A DNA stretch of 64,000 nucleotides from the NCBI GenBank assembly GCA_944384905.1, contig CALWVE010000008.1:1-64000 (forward strand), written 5' to 3'. The position numbers were made by a program, and so were the translations under genes. Positions 33,878 through 43,368 of the stretch are shown one piece after another. The stretch's first letter is position 1. Every line of letters starts with the position of its first letter. The DNA comes from an uncultured Clostridia bacterium (GTDB lineage: Bacteria > Bacillota > Clostridia > Oscillospirales > Acutalibacteraceae). The notes beneath the pieces are model-generated. The model was not told where the DNA came from, searched no databases, and worked only from the letters and a program-made list of their open reading frames with translations.

Positions 33878-33922
33878 AATTAAATTGTCATTGCGATAAA
33901 CTTAATGTAGTTTCTAAATCAA

Positions 33923-33964
33923 AAACCCCCGGTTCAGCCTTTGGCCAAACCGGGGGTTTACGAT
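33923..33964. terminator. Bidirectional terminator between phosphatase and prfB
   Basis: Perfect 12-bp stem (33923-33934 with 33948-33959) between convergent genes; A/T tracts flank both sides, the better T-run being on the minus strand for prfB. Confidence 0.7.
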
Positions 33965-33983
33965 ATTCATAATAAAACGGGAA

Positions 33984-35111
33984 TTATTCTTCGCTATCGC
34001 TCAGCGTTCCTGCGCTTTCTGCGATCAGGTAAGCGTTGATAAAGCCATCGAGGTCGCCGTCCATAACCGCGTTGATGTTACCCATTTCATATCCGGTACG
34101 ATGGTCTTTAACCAACGTATACGGCATGAAAACATAAGAACGGATCTGGCTGCCCCAGGTGATTTCTTTCTGAACGCCCTTAATATCGGCGATTTTTTCC
34201 AGATGTTCACGCTCTTTGATTTCCACCAGTTTGGAAATCAACATTTTCATAGCCACATCACGGTTCTGATACTGGCTGCGTTCTACCTGGCAGGAAACCA
34301 CGATACCCGTAGGAATGTGAATCAAACGAACAGCCGAAGACGTTTTGTTAACCTTCTGGCCGCCGGCGCCGCTGGCGCGATAGACTTCCATCTTAATATC
34401 ATCCGGCGGAATTTCTACGCTGGTGTCTTTATCGATTTCCGGCATAACTTCCAGAGAAGCAAAAGACGTATGACGGCGTCCAGCCGCGTCAAACGGAGAC
34501 ACACGCACCAAGCGATGCACACCGGATTCGCTCTTCAGGAAGCCATAGGCGTTCAGGCCTTCCACCAGGATGGAAGCGCTCTTAAGCCCCGCTTCATCGC
34601 CGTCGAGATAATCGAGCGTGCTGACCTTAAAGCCGTGGCGTTCACCCCAGCGGTTATACATACGGAAAAGCATTTCGGCCCAGTCCTGCGCCTCGGTTCC
34701 GCCGGAACCGGCGTGGAACGTCAGGATGGCGTTGCGGGAATCATATTCACCCGTGAGCAGCGTGGTCAAACGCATTTCCCCGATTTTCTTTTCAATATCG
34801 GCAATTTCCGTTTCTACTTCTTCCATAAAGGAAAGATCTTCGGCTTCATCAGCCATTTCAATCAAAGCCATGCAATCTTCGGAGCGGCTGACCAATTTCT
34901 GATAGTCTTCATCGCGTCCTTTCAGCGTGGCCAGTTTCTGCGTAACCTTCTGGGCTTTTTCCATATCATCCCAGAAACCCGGTTCGGCCGTTTTATGCTC
35001 AAGCATTTCGACCTCCATGCGCAGCTTATCCAGCTCCAAGGCTTCGGCCAGGCCGTTCAGGGCTTCGATCTGGTCATTCAATTTAAACTTCAGTTCCTCA
35101 TACTGCAGCAT
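33984..35111 (-). CDS. prfB: Peptide chain release factor 2, no programmed frameshift
   Basis: RF2, recognising UGA and UAA. 375 residues, with the anticodon-like SPFD in VRVSPFDAAGRRHTSF and the catalytic GGQ in GAGGQKVNKTSS. The start at 35111 follows GGGAG. Most bacterial prfB genes carry an in-frame UGA and a +1 frameshift site near codon 25. Here the corresponding segment (GLAEALELDKLR) is read continuously, with no CTTTGA slippery site, so RF2 autoregulation by frameshifting is absent. Confidence 0.95.
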   Translation of the reverse strand: MLQYEELKFKLNDQIEALNGLAEALELDKLRMEVEMLEHKTAEPGFWDDMEKAQKVTQKLATLKGRDEDYQKLVSRSEDCMALIEMADEAEDLSFMEEVETEIADIEKKIGEMRLTTLLTGEYDSRNAILTFHAGSGGTEAQDWAEMLFRMYNRWGERHGFKVSTLDYLDGDEAGLKSASILVEGLNAYGFLKSESGVHRLVRVSPFDAAGRRHTSFASLEVMPEIDKDTSVEIPPDDIKMEVYRASGAGGQKVNKTSSAVRLIHIPTGIVVSCQVERSQYQNRDVAMKMLISKLVEIKEREHLEKIADIKGVQKEITWGSQIRSYVFMPYTLVKDHRTGYEMGNINAVMDGDLDGFINAYLIAESAGTLSDSEE

Positions 35112-35369
35112 GATGCTCCCTGCCTTTCTATTTTTCAATCTTAAAATCAACTCTGTAACTAATTTATTATACGGGATTGCATACCGCTTGTAAAGGGATT
35201 TTTTTCTGAATCCGCGCTGTTTAGCGAAAATTTGCCCCTTCTATTGTGAACACAATGAAAATAAAGCATGCGCACCCTTGCACTTTTGATCCGAATACGC
35301 TAAAATAGTCTCATCCGAATGGAGATTTCAATTATTTTTACTTTGATTTTAAGATTTTAAGGAAAGATT
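35112..35369. other. Divergent promoter region
   Basis: Between prfB and the RING-like gene. It contains the plus-strand promoter listed below and the short palindrome ATTGTGAACACAAT near 35243-35256. No gene is seen. Confidence 0.5.
35278..35306 (+). promoter_or_regulatory. Promoter of the RING-like/galU/nahK genes
   Basis: TTGCAC (35278-35283), 17-base spacer and TAAAAT (35301-35306). Confidence 0.55.
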
Positions 35370-36350
35370 ATGACAAGTTTTAAAGGTATCAATTGTCCCA
35401 TTTGCAATGTGCCGTTTTCCGATGCGGATGATATCGTTGTCTGCCCACAGTGTGGTGCGCCCTATCACCGCGCCTGTTACAAACAAATTGGCCATTGTCT
35501 TTACAACCACGAAGCCGGAGAAGCCTGGCAAACACCGGAAACCGCTAAACCCGATACGGAAGACAGCATCCGTTGTCCGCAGTGCGGTACGGATAATCCT
35601 GCGGGTTCGCTGTTTTGCTCTACCTGCGGAAAATCTTTGACCGCGCCTCCCGAAGAACAGCAAACGCCGCCTTCGGGGAATCCTGCCTCCAGTTATGCCA
35701 ACTTTTTTACCGCCGTTTCCGGTTTGCATCCGGAAGAACTGATTGCGGATGACGTAACGGTTGATGAAGCTTCCAAAGCTGTACAAATTAACAGCCTGTA
35801 CTATATCCCCGTTTTCAAATCGATTCGCGAACGCGGCCGGAGCCGCTTTAATTTCAGCGCGCTGTTTTTCTCCGGCGGCTGGCTTTTGTACCGCAAACAA
35901 TATAAATTGGGCGGACTTGTAATCGGTGTGCAGGCTTTGATGAATTTAATCTCCACCTTGGTTATGATGTTCGTTGCACAGCCGCTGATGGTAGAAATTT
36001 ATACCAAATGCGGTATTGATCCGGCTACGGTTGCTTTAACGCATGAGCAGCAGATGATCATTGCCGCCGAAAGCCAAAACTACCCGCAGTTGTTCTGGAT
36101 TTCGGTACTTTCCTATCTGCCCCTGCTCATCAATGTCGTTATTGCCATCGTGATGGGCTTTAAAGCCAACCGAATCTATTACCACCATATTGTAAAAAAG
36201 GTTCGCCGTATCCGCGAATCGCTCGCAGGAGGATCTCAGGAAGATTATCAATCTCAGCTGTTCCGTCAGGGCGGCGTGAATCCCAAGGTTATCCTGATTA
36301 TTGCTTTGCTGAATATGGCGCTTTATTATGTGCCACTTATTCTTTTTTAA
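35370..36350 (+). CDS. RING-finger-like, zinc-ribbon membrane protein (DUF2628-like)
   Basis: 326 residues. The N-terminus has a bacterial RING-like treble (C9, C12, C25, C28, then YHRACY and GHCLYNH), followed by a zinc ribbon (CPQCGTDNPAGSLFCSTCG, near 69-87), a Pro/Glu-rich linker, a cytoplasmic segment, and three to four C-terminal membrane helices (about 165-325) with FNFSALFFSGGWLLYRKQY typical of DUF2628. Function unknown; a ligase role should not be assumed from the RING-like fold. It lies 33 bases before galU and probably shares its transcript. Confidence 0.8.
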   Translation: MTSFKGINCPICNVPFSDADDIVVCPQCGAPYHRACYKQIGHCLYNHEAGEAWQTPETAKPDTEDSIRCPQCGTDNPAGSLFCSTCGKSLTAPPEEQQTPPSGNPASSYANFFTAVSGLHPEELIADDVTVDEASKAVQINSLYYIPVFKSIRERGRSRFNFSALFFSGGWLLYRKQYKLGGLVIGVQALMNLISTLVMMFVAQPLMVEIYTKCGIDPATVALTHEQQMIIAAESQNYPQLFWISVLSYLPLLINVVIAIVMGFKANRIYYHHIVKKVRRIRESLAGGSQEDYQSQLFRQGGVNPKVILIIALLNMALYYVPLILF

Positions 36351-36383
36351 CCCCTTAAAAATGTAAAAAGGAGAGTAGAAAAT

Positions 36384-37259
36384 ATGTCTACTGTCAGAAA
36401 AGCGGTTATTCCCGCGGCCGGTCTGGGCACGCGCGTTTTGCCCGCTACCAAATCGATGCCCAAAGAAATGCTTCCTATTGTAGATAAACCGGCCATTCAG
36501 TTTATCGTGGAAGAAGCTGTGCGATCCGGTATTACCGATATTCTGATCATTACCAATCGCGGCAAAGGTATTTTGGAAGACCACTTCGATCGTTCTCCCG
36601 AACTGGAAGAGCGTCTGGCCATGAATCCCGCAAAAGCAGATATTCTCAAAGAGATTATCGATATTTCCAAGCTGGCGAACATCCAGTATGTTCGCCAGAA
36701 AGAAACGCGCGGGCTTGGACATGCTGTGGCCTGTGCCAAGTCGTTTGTCGGCAACGAGCCGTTTGCCGTTCTGTATGGCGACGACGTCATTATGGGCGAC
36801 AACCCCACCTGCGGTCAGCTGGTAAAAGCTTATGAAAAATACGGCAAATGCGCAGTTGGCGTAAAAGAAGTTTCGCCCCAGGACGTGCAGAAGTACTGCT
36901 CGCTGAAGGTAGAGCATCTGGAAGGCCGCAACTATCTGTGCACGGATATGGTGGAAAAACCGAAGCCGGAGCAGGTTATGTCGCTGTTCTCCATTTTGGG
37001 CCGCTGTGTACTGACACCGGAAATTTTCGAAATCCTGGAACATACGGCTCCCGGCGCCGGCGGAGAAATCCAGCTGACGGATGCTATGCGTCAAATTGCT
37101 ATGCGCGACGGTATGATCGCTGTAGATTTTGACGGAAAGCGCTATGATATGGGCAACAAACTCGGTATCATGCAGGCCTCTGTAGAAGTTGCGCTGAAGC
37201 ATCCCGAAATCGGCGATGATTTCCGCCGCTATCTGAAAGAATTGGCCTCTACCCTGTAA
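36384..37259 (+). CDS. galU: UTP-glucose-1-phosphate uridylyltransferase
   Basis: Makes UDP-glucose from UTP and glucose-1-phosphate. 291 residues with the nucleotidyltransferase signature AAGLGTRVLPATKSMPKEML at the N-terminus, VDKPAIQFIVEEAV, and the metal-binding YGDDVIMG. AAGGAGAG precedes the ATG. Followed at 42 bases by nahK. UDP-sugar supply could serve glycolipid anchor or cell-wall polymer synthesis, or the salvage of galactose-type sugars. Confidence 0.96.
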   Translation: MSTVRKAVIPAAGLGTRVLPATKSMPKEMLPIVDKPAIQFIVEEAVRSGITDILIITNRGKGILEDHFDRSPELEERLAMNPAKADILKEIIDISKLANIQYVRQKETRGLGHAVACAKSFVGNEPFAVLYGDDVIMGDNPTCGQLVKAYEKYGKCAVGVKEVSPQDVQKYCSLKVEHLEGRNYLCTDMVEKPKPEQVMSLFSILGRCVLTPEIFEILEHTAPGAGGEIQLTDAMRQIAMRDGMIAVDFDGKRYDMGNKLGIMQASVEVALKHPEIGDDFRRYLKELASTL

Positions 37260-37301
37260 ACTGTTTAACCAGAGAAGAATAACGTAAAGGAAGTAAATGG
37301 T

Positions 37302-38393
37302 ATGGAAACAAACCGCGCGTTCCCGTTGAACGCTTATTTTGATGAAAACCACGTAAATGCTGCTACCGTTGAACGCTACGGCGGCGGTCACATCAATGAG
37401 ACTTACTTGGTCACATTGCCCGACGGTAAATATATTCTGCAAAAATTGAACACCTATGTTTTCAAGCATCCGGAAGATGTTATGGACAACATGGTAAAAA
37501 TCTGCGATTTCCTGCATAACTGTGTAGCTGCCCGCGGTGGTGATGTTCACCGCGAACTGCTTAACGTGGTTTATACAAAAGATGGCCGTCATTCTGTTGT
37601 AACCGAAGACGGCGGATTTTGGCGTATGACGGAATTTATTGACCATACCAAGACCTATGATGTTATCGAAACGCCCGAGATGTTTGAAGAGTGCGCAGTA
37701 GCGTTCGGTTCTTTCCAGAATGAATTGGCCAACTTCCCGGCTGCCACGCTGAAAGAAACCATTCCGGATTTCCATAACACGCCGGACCGCTATCGTCAGT
37801 TTGAAGAAGCTGTAGCTGAAAATAAAGCCGACCGTCTTTCTTCTGTTGCAGAAGAAATTGCATTCGTACAGGCACATCGTCCGGTCTGCAACAAGCTGAT
37901 GGACTTGCTGCATGCCGGGGATCTTCCGCTGCGTGTAACGCATAATGATACCAAATTGAGCAACATTTTGTATGATACGCAAACCAATAAGCCGGTCTGC
38001 GTAATCGATCTGGACACCACCATGCCCGGTCTGGTTGCTTATGATTTTGGCGACGCCATCCGCGGCGGCGCAGGAACCGCAGCCGAAGATGAAAAAGACA
38101 TCGAGAAAGTCGGCGTGAACTTTGATCTGTTTGACGCGTTTACGAAAGGTTTCCTCTCCACTGTGGGCGGTTCTCTGACGGAACTTGAAAAAGACACCTT
38201 GCCCGACGGCGCCATTCTGATGACGCTGGAATGCGGCATCCGTTTCCTGACGGACTACCTTAACGGCGACGTTTACTTCCGCACGGCTTACCCGGAACAC
38301 AACCTGGTGCGCGCGCACAACATGTTCAAGATGGTTACCGAAATGGAAGCCAACCGCGACAAACTGGATGCTATCATCCGCAAATACAAATAA
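37302..38393 (+). CDS. nahK: N-acetylhexosamine 1-kinase-like phosphotransferase
   Basis: 363-residue aminoglycoside-phosphotransferase-fold kinase closely resembling NahK of Bifidobacterium longum (359 residues) in remembered sequence: GGGHINETYLV, YILQKLNTYVF, catalytic loop LRVTHNDTKLSNIL, metal loop VIDLDTTMPG, and C-terminal LLTMECGMRFL-type segment (here LMTLECGIRFLTDYLNGDVYF). NahK phosphorylates N-acetylgalactosamine or N-acetylglucosamine at C1, feeding UDP-sugar formation from mucin or milk glycans. The neighbouring galU fits. No lacto-N-biose phosphorylase gene is within the window. Sugar specificity is inferred. Confidence 0.85.
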   Translation: METNRAFPLNAYFDENHVNAATVERYGGGHINETYLVTLPDGKYILQKLNTYVFKHPEDVMDNMVKICDFLHNCVAARGGDVHRELLNVVYTKDGRHSVVTEDGGFWRMTEFIDHTKTYDVIETPEMFEECAVAFGSFQNELANFPAATLKETIPDFHNTPDRYRQFEEAVAENKADRLSSVAEEIAFVQAHRPVCNKLMDLLHAGDLPLRVTHNDTKLSNILYDTQTNKPVCVIDLDTTMPGLVAYDFGDAIRGGAGTAAEDEKDIEKVGVNFDLFDAFTKGFLSTVGGSLTELEKDTLPDGAILMTLECGIRFLTDYLNGDVYFRTAYPEHNLVRAHNMFKMVTEMEANRDKLDAIIRKYK

Positions 38394-38406
38394 TTTCAGC
38401 ATAAAA

Positions 38407-38452
38407 AATCCCCGGCTAGTGGACAAGGTTCCATCAAGCCGGGGAATTTTTT
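38407..38452. terminator. Bidirectional terminator after nahK
   Basis: Nine-bp stem (38409-38417 with 38437-38445), six T on each side in the respective direction. It separates nahK from the convergent small membrane protein gene. Confidence 0.75.
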
Positions 38453-38453
38453 A

Positions 38454-38648
38454 TTATTTTGAGCTTTTCCGCCAGAAGTACAGGCAATAAACGATCAGCC
38501 CTACGCTCAGCACACAGGCCGCTGCACTGAACGCTATGGAAAGCGTATCATAGCCCAGTGGACCAGCGATCATACCCACCAAAGTGCAGATAAACAACAG
38601 CACCAACCAGAAAATCAAAGAAAAGTACTCGATTTTACGCATAGCCAT
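38454..38648 (-). CDS. Small two-helix membrane protein
   Basis: 64 residues with hydrophobic helices at about 8-29 and 35-58 and a basic C-terminus; no recognised family. AAAGGAAA lies just upstream; the third codon is also ATG and may be the start. It follows rsmA by nine bases and is probably cotranscribed. Confidence 0.6.
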   Translation of the reverse strand: MAMRKIEYFSLIFWLVLLFICTLVGMIAGPLGYDTLSIAFSAAACVLSVGLIVYCLYFWRKSSK

Positions 38649-38657
38649 TTTCCTTTC

Positions 38658-39515
38658 TTATGCCTGTCCCAACAGGTCTGCCAGACGAACCAGTTCATCC
38701 ATGGTGAGCTGTTCGGCTCGCGCCTGAGGAGAAAGGCCTGCCGCTTCCATCTTTTCCGCCAATTCTGCTTTGGGAATCCCTAAAGTGGCAGAAACGGAAT
38801 TCACTACGGTTTTGCGACGCTGGGCAAATGCGGCCTGCACCGTACGGAAAAATTGCTTTTCATCGCGAACTGCATAAAGCGGTTTTTCCGGAATATTGAG
38901 ACGGATCACAGCAGAATCCACATTTGGCGCGGGCAAAAAGCTTTCGCGTCCCACATCAAACAGAATTTCCGGCACGGCATAATAACGAACCGCCGCACTG
39001 ACGGCGCCGCAGGCACGCGAACCGGGCTCGGCACAAATCCGCTCAGCCGCTTCTTTCTGCACCATGACCGTGAGTGCCCGGATCGGCAGATGTTCTTCCA
39101 GCAGCTTCATAATGATGGGCGAGGTAATATAATACGGCAGATTGGCGCACACCACCACATCCATGTCGGGAAACTCTTTTTCGATGAGTTCCCGCACATC
39201 AATTTTTAGAATATCTCCGTTGTGAACCGTAACATTTTCACAATCAGCCAGGGTTTCTTTTAAAACGGGAAGCAGACGTTTATCCAACTCGACCGCCACC
39301 ACTTTTTGAGCAACTGCCGAAAGTTCATGCGTCAGCACGCCGATTCCGGGGCCGACCTCCAGCACACCCATCTGTCGATCCGCGCCGCACTGCTGTGCCA
39401 TACGCGGACATACGGTGTCATCTATAATAAAGTTCTGTCCCATCGCTTTGGAAAAATGAAAGCCATGGCGCCGAAGCAGCGCCTGTACAGCCCGCGCATC
39501 CGATAACGAGATCAT
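38658..39515 (-). CDS. rsmA: 16S rRNA A1518/A1519 dimethyltransferase
   Basis: KsgA/RsmA, 285 residues. It has GQNFIIDDTVCPRMA at the N-terminus, SAM motif LEVGPGIGVLTHEL, and the catalytic NLPYYITSPI. The start at 39515 follows AGGGGGA; an upstream in-frame ATG (39533) lacks a ribosome binding site. Divergent from the LTA synthase-like gene. Confidence 0.95.
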   Translation of the reverse strand: MISLSDARAVQALLRRHGFHFSKAMGQNFIIDDTVCPRMAQQCGADRQMGVLEVGPGIGVLTHELSAVAQKVVAVELDKRLLPVLKETLADCENVTVHNGDILKIDVRELIEKEFPDMDVVVCANLPYYITSPIIMKLLEEHLPIRALTVMVQKEAAERICAEPGSRACGAVSAAVRYYAVPEILFDVGRESFLPAPNVDSAVIRLNIPEKPLYAVRDEKQFFRTVQAAFAQRRKTVVNSVSATLGIPKAELAEKMEAAGLSPQARAEQLTMDELVRLADLLGQA

Positions 39516-39724
39516 AATATCCCCCTGTTGCATTTATTGAATCAATTGTACCATTCCGGCTTTAAAAAGTAAAGGATTCCCTCTTGCTTTCAGGCAAACC
39601 CGTGATTTAAGAGTGCGAAAAATGTAAGTAAAATCCTTGCAAAGGCAAAAAATGTAGTATATAATAGCTTTGTTTGCTTCGATGAAATTCGACATCAATT
39701 GTTGGAATGGGAGACGAAAAATTC

Positions 39725-41824
39725 ATGAATAAGAAAAAGCAATATTTTTTTGAACAGCGAACGCCCAGGCATTACAGCGCGCGTAAATCCGCTCGAGCTG
39801 CTGCCACAGCGCCCAGTTTTTCTCAAATGCAGACTAAACTTGCTTCCTTGCGCATTTTGCCGATTCTGCTTTGCCCGCTGGTCTGTCTGTATTACGAGTT
39901 CGCTTTTCATCTGATTATTTATCACACAACGGAAAACCTGCTCTTCCCGCTGCTGTTTGCTATCCCGGCCGGTGTATTTCTGGCGTTTGTGATCGGCCTG
40001 CTTCCCAAAAAAATCGGTCGCGTTGTACTGCCGCTGATTTTTGGTATATGCACGGTCTTTTTTTCCGCCCAAACGATTTATTACAGTATTTTCAAAACAT
40101 TTTTCTCTTTTTATTCCATGCAAAACGGCGGTCAGGTTACGCAGTTCATGGATATTATCGGCGGCGCCATTTTGAAGAATCTGTTTTTCGTGATTCTGTA
40201 TCTGCTGCCTCCGGTTTTGTGCGGTATTTTCCACCGTTCCATCGCTTACGGCCGATATAACAAAGGCTATCTAATCACCACCGGCGCAGGCAGCTGCGTG
40301 TTGATGCTTATTTGCGTTTTGCTGTTGGCTGTTCCGGGAAAAAGCATCGGTTCTCCCTATGAACTTTACCACAATTACTCTTCTGCCGATCAAGCCATCA
40401 AAAAGCTTGGCCTTTCGCAGAGCATGATGCTCGACTTAAAGAATCTGATGTTCGGCCGTAAAGGCAACAGCCTGAGCGGGCTGGTAATTCCTTCAGCTTC
40501 TCCTTCCGCGGATGACATCCCCCCGGTTTCGGGATCGCCTTCTCCTACAGAAGAACCGGTAGACACTTCTCCGAATATTCTGAACATCGACTTTGACGCT
40601 GCGGCGGAAAACGCGCCTAACGACGATATTCGCACCTTGTGCGAATATTTCAAATCGGTAACGCCCACCAAAAAGAACGAATATACCGGCATGTTTGAAG
40701 GCTACAATATGATCTTCCTCACGGCCGAATCGTTCTCGCCCTGGTGTGTGGACAAAGAACTGACGCCCACACTGTACAAGCTGGTTAACAACGGCTTTGT
40801 ATTCGATAATTTCTATAACGGCCTGTGGGGCGTAAGTACCAGCGACGGCGAATACGTAAACGTAACCGGTCTGATCCCCGAACAGGGTATCTGGAGCATG
40901 CAGTATTCCGGTGAGCAGGGCAACGATATGTGGTCGAGCTACGGTAAAATGTTCCGCGAAAACGGGTACAAAACCTATGCCTTCCACAACAACTACTACG
41001 ATTATTACGGCCGCGACATTTCGCACCCGAACTTGGGCTATGATTATTATGCGCTGGGCAAAGGGTTGGATGTAGAAGAATGCTGGCCTGAATCCGATAA
41101 GGAAATGATGGAGAAATCCCTTCCTTATTACATCAACGACGATCTGTTCCATGTTTACTACATGACGGTTAGCGGACACATGAACTACAGCTTTACCGGC
41201 AACATGATGTCGTATCGTCACGAAGAAGAAGTGGCCGATCTTCCCTATTCCGAAGCACCGCGCGCCTATATCGCCTGCAATATCGAGTTGGATCGCGCGC
41301 TGGAATACCTGATTGATGAGCTGGACAAAGCCGGAAAGCTTGATAAAACCGTCATCGTGATGGCGGCTGACCACTATCCTTACGGTCTCGCCAATGAAGA
41401 AGTCAGTGAACTGCTGGGACATACGGTAGACGAAACATTTGAGCTGTATAAAAACAGCTTGGTTATTTGGAACAGCCAGATGACGGAACCGGTTCATGTG
41501 GAAAAATACGGTTACGCCATCGACATCAACCCCACGGTGATGAACCTATTCGGCATGCCGTATGATTCGCGTATGGTGATGGGGCATGACCTACTTTCGG
41601 ATTCCAAACAGTTCATGTTCCTGATGTCGCGCAGTTTTATTACAGATGTTTGCATGTACAACAGTGACACCGACGAAGTCATACCGTTCGACGGGAAAAC
41701 TGTACCGGATGGCTATGTGGATGAGGTGCTTCAGGAAATATCCACCAAGTACATGATCTCAGCCGCTGTGCTAGATAACGACTTTTACGCCTATATACGG
41801 GATTACATACAACCATCCTCTTAA
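39725..41824 (+). CDS. LTA synthase-family membrane sulfatase-fold enzyme
   Basis: 699 residues. About five N-terminal membrane helices (residues 40-215) are followed by a Ser/Pro-rich linker (about 250-285) and an extracellular alkaline-phosphatase/sulfatase domain. Catalytic features match LtaS: MIFLTAESFSPW (metal-binding Glu), nucleophile Thr in GVSTSDGE, HNNYYDYYGRD, MTVSGHMNY and VIVMAADHYPYG. The family polymerises glycerol phosphate for lipoteichoic acid or modifies membrane glycans with it. The ATG at 39725 follows GGGAG at eleven bases. The basic N-terminal tail of about 40 residues is longer than usual. Confidence 0.88.
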   Translation: MNKKKQYFFEQRTPRHYSARKSARAAATAPSFSQMQTKLASLRILPILLCPLVCLYYEFAFHLIIYHTTENLLFPLLFAIPAGVFLAFVIGLLPKKIGRVVLPLIFGICTVFFSAQTIYYSIFKTFFSFYSMQNGGQVTQFMDIIGGAILKNLFFVILYLLPPVLCGIFHRSIAYGRYNKGYLITTGAGSCVLMLICVLLLAVPGKSIGSPYELYHNYSSADQAIKKLGLSQSMMLDLKNLMFGRKGNSLSGLVIPSASPSADDIPPVSGSPSPTEEPVDTSPNILNIDFDAAAENAPNDDIRTLCEYFKSVTPTKKNEYTGMFEGYNMIFLTAESFSPWCVDKELTPTLYKLVNNGFVFDNFYNGLWGVSTSDGEYVNVTGLIPEQGIWSMQYSGEQGNDMWSSYGKMFRENGYKTYAFHNNYYDYYGRDISHPNLGYDYYALGKGLDVEECWPESDKEMMEKSLPYYINDDLFHVYYMTVSGHMNYSFTGNMMSYRHEEEVADLPYSEAPRAYIACNIELDRALEYLIDELDKAGKLDKTVIVMAADHYPYGLANEEVSELLGHTVDETFELYKNSLVIWNSQMTEPVHVEKYGYAIDINPTVMNLFGMPYDSRMVMGHDLLSDSKQFMFLMSRSFITDVCMYNSDTDEVIPFDGKTVPDGYVDEVLQEISTKYMISAAVLDNDFYAYIRDYIQPSS

Positions 41825-41833
41825 ATTTATAGA

Positions 41834-41874
41834 AAAATCCTATCCGATTTGTAAAGATTCGGATAGGATTTTTT
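41834..41874 (+). terminator. Terminator after the LTA synthase-like gene
   Basis: Perfect 14-bp stem (41834-41847 with 41859-41872), six T in and after the arm. Confidence 0.9.
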
Positions 41875-41981
41875 ACATGTACCTATTTCTATTTTTGTGA
41901 AAATCATGTCTCTTATTATGATACTGGCTAAACACACGAAAAGTTTGTGAATTTAATAACAATTTTCAGGATAACGCCTTC

Positions 41982-42010
41982 TTGCTAAGAAAAAGATGTT
42001 ATGATAAAAT
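41982..42010 (+). promoter_or_regulatory. Promoter of the antiporter gene
   Basis: TTGCTA (41982-41987), 17-base spacer, TAAAAT (42005-42010). Confidence 0.55.
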
Positions 42011-42064
42011 TGTGCGCTGGCTATTTTTTAGTGTTGATTTCTCGTTAAGAAAGGGTAAATGGGT

Positions 42065-43357
42065 ATGACGTACAATTTTCTTTTGGATGTAGCACTGATT
42101 CTATTGTGCACCAAAGTGTTCGGTTTGCTCACCCGCAAGTTTAAAATGCCTCAGGTTGTAGGAGCACTCCTTGCAGGTGTTATTTTGGGACCGGCCGTGC
42201 TGAACGTATTGAGTGACAAAGATTTCATTACAAAAATTTCTGAAATCGGCGTTATCGTACTGATGTTTACAGCTGGTATCGAAACCGATATCAAAGAGCT
42301 TAAAAAGACGGGCGTTGCCTCTTTTGTAATTGCTTTGATCGGCGTATTGGTTCCGCTGGCGGGCGGCTTTGGATTGGCAGCGGCATTTAACGGGCCCGAT
42401 CTTTCGGAAAGCGCAACGGCCAGTCTGTTCCTTCAGAATCTATTTATTGGCGTTATCTTAACGGCCACATCTGTAAGCATTACGGTTGAAACATTAAAAG
42501 AAATGGGAAAACTAAACACGATGACCGGAAACGCGATTTTAGGCGCAGCCATTATCGACGATATTCTGGGCATTGTGGCTTTGACAATGATTACCAGCGT
42601 GGCTGATCCGAATGTTAACGTAGCCATTGTGTTGCTGAAAGTTGTTGGCTTCTTTGTTTTTGCGGCCGTTGCAGGTATTGTCTTCTTTTTCTTCTTCCGC
42701 AAATTGCAGAACCGCTATCAAAAAGATATGCGCCGCTTTGTCATTTTGGCATTCGTTTTCTGCTTGCTGCTTTCGTACTGTGCCGAAGAATTCTTTGGCG
42801 TAGCAGACATTACCGGTGCATTTATTGCCGGATTAATTATTTCAAACACGAAGCGTGCCCCCTATATCGCCTCTCGTTTTGAAATCCTTTCGTACACCCT
42901 GATCTCTCCTGTATTCTTCGCCAGCATCGGTTTAAAAATGACGATGCCGCAGATGACGCCGCATATCATCATCTTCTCTATTTTGTTGATGGTTATTGCT
43001 GTTCTCACCAAAATTGTGGGCTGCGGATTGGGCGCAAAACTGTGTCATTTCACTCTGCATGAATCGATTCAGGTGGGTGTCGGCATGGTATCCCGCGGCG
43101 AAGTTGCTTTGATTGTCGCTTCAAAAGGCGCTGCGCTGGGGTTAATGTCCAACAGCTTCATGGGTCCCATCATCTTAACCGTTGTACTGACTACGGTAAT
43201 CGCTCCAATCCTTTTGAAAATTGCGTTCGCGAACCGCAATGATAAAGGCGGCGATGCAGGCCAGAAGCCCATCGAAGAATCTGAGCTGGTTAAAAACTAC
43301 AACATCGCTTTGAAGGGCGAAGATGCGGAAGAAATCTCCGCGGAATCCTGTACTTAA
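42065..43357 (+). CDS. CPA2-type sodium/proton antiporter
   Basis: 430-residue monovalent cation:proton antiporter-2 protein with about twelve membrane helices. Characteristic segments are GALLAGVILGPAVLN, the ETDIKELKKTG loop, and the paired-Asp region AIIDDILGIVAL thought to bind the cation and proton. There is no RCK/TrkA_N domain, so it is the bare transporter form like NapA rather than KefB. The ATG at 42065 gives better spacing from AAAGGG than the ATG two codons earlier. Confidence 0.9.
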   Translation: MTYNFLLDVALILLCTKVFGLLTRKFKMPQVVGALLAGVILGPAVLNVLSDKDFITKISEIGVIVLMFTAGIETDIKELKKTGVASFVIALIGVLVPLAGGFGLAAAFNGPDLSESATASLFLQNLFIGVILTATSVSITVETLKEMGKLNTMTGNAILGAAIIDDILGIVALTMITSVADPNVNVAIVLLKVVGFFVFAAVAGIVFFFFFRKLQNRYQKDMRRFVILAFVFCLLLSYCAEEFFGVADITGAFIAGLIISNTKRAPYIASRFEILSYTLISPVFFASIGLKMTMPQMTPHIIIFSILLMVIAVLTKIVGCGLGAKLCHFTLHESIQVGVGMVSRGEVALIVASKGAALGLMSNSFMGPIILTVVLTTVIAPILLKIAFANRNDKGGDAGQKPIEESELVKNYNIALKGEDAEEISAESCT

Positions 43358-43368
43358 AACCATCTGAT

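Noticed and set aside
35243-35256. Palindrome ATTGTGAACACAAT upstream of the RING-like gene
   Set aside because: Only six-base arms and no regulator in the immediate area; chance is likely.
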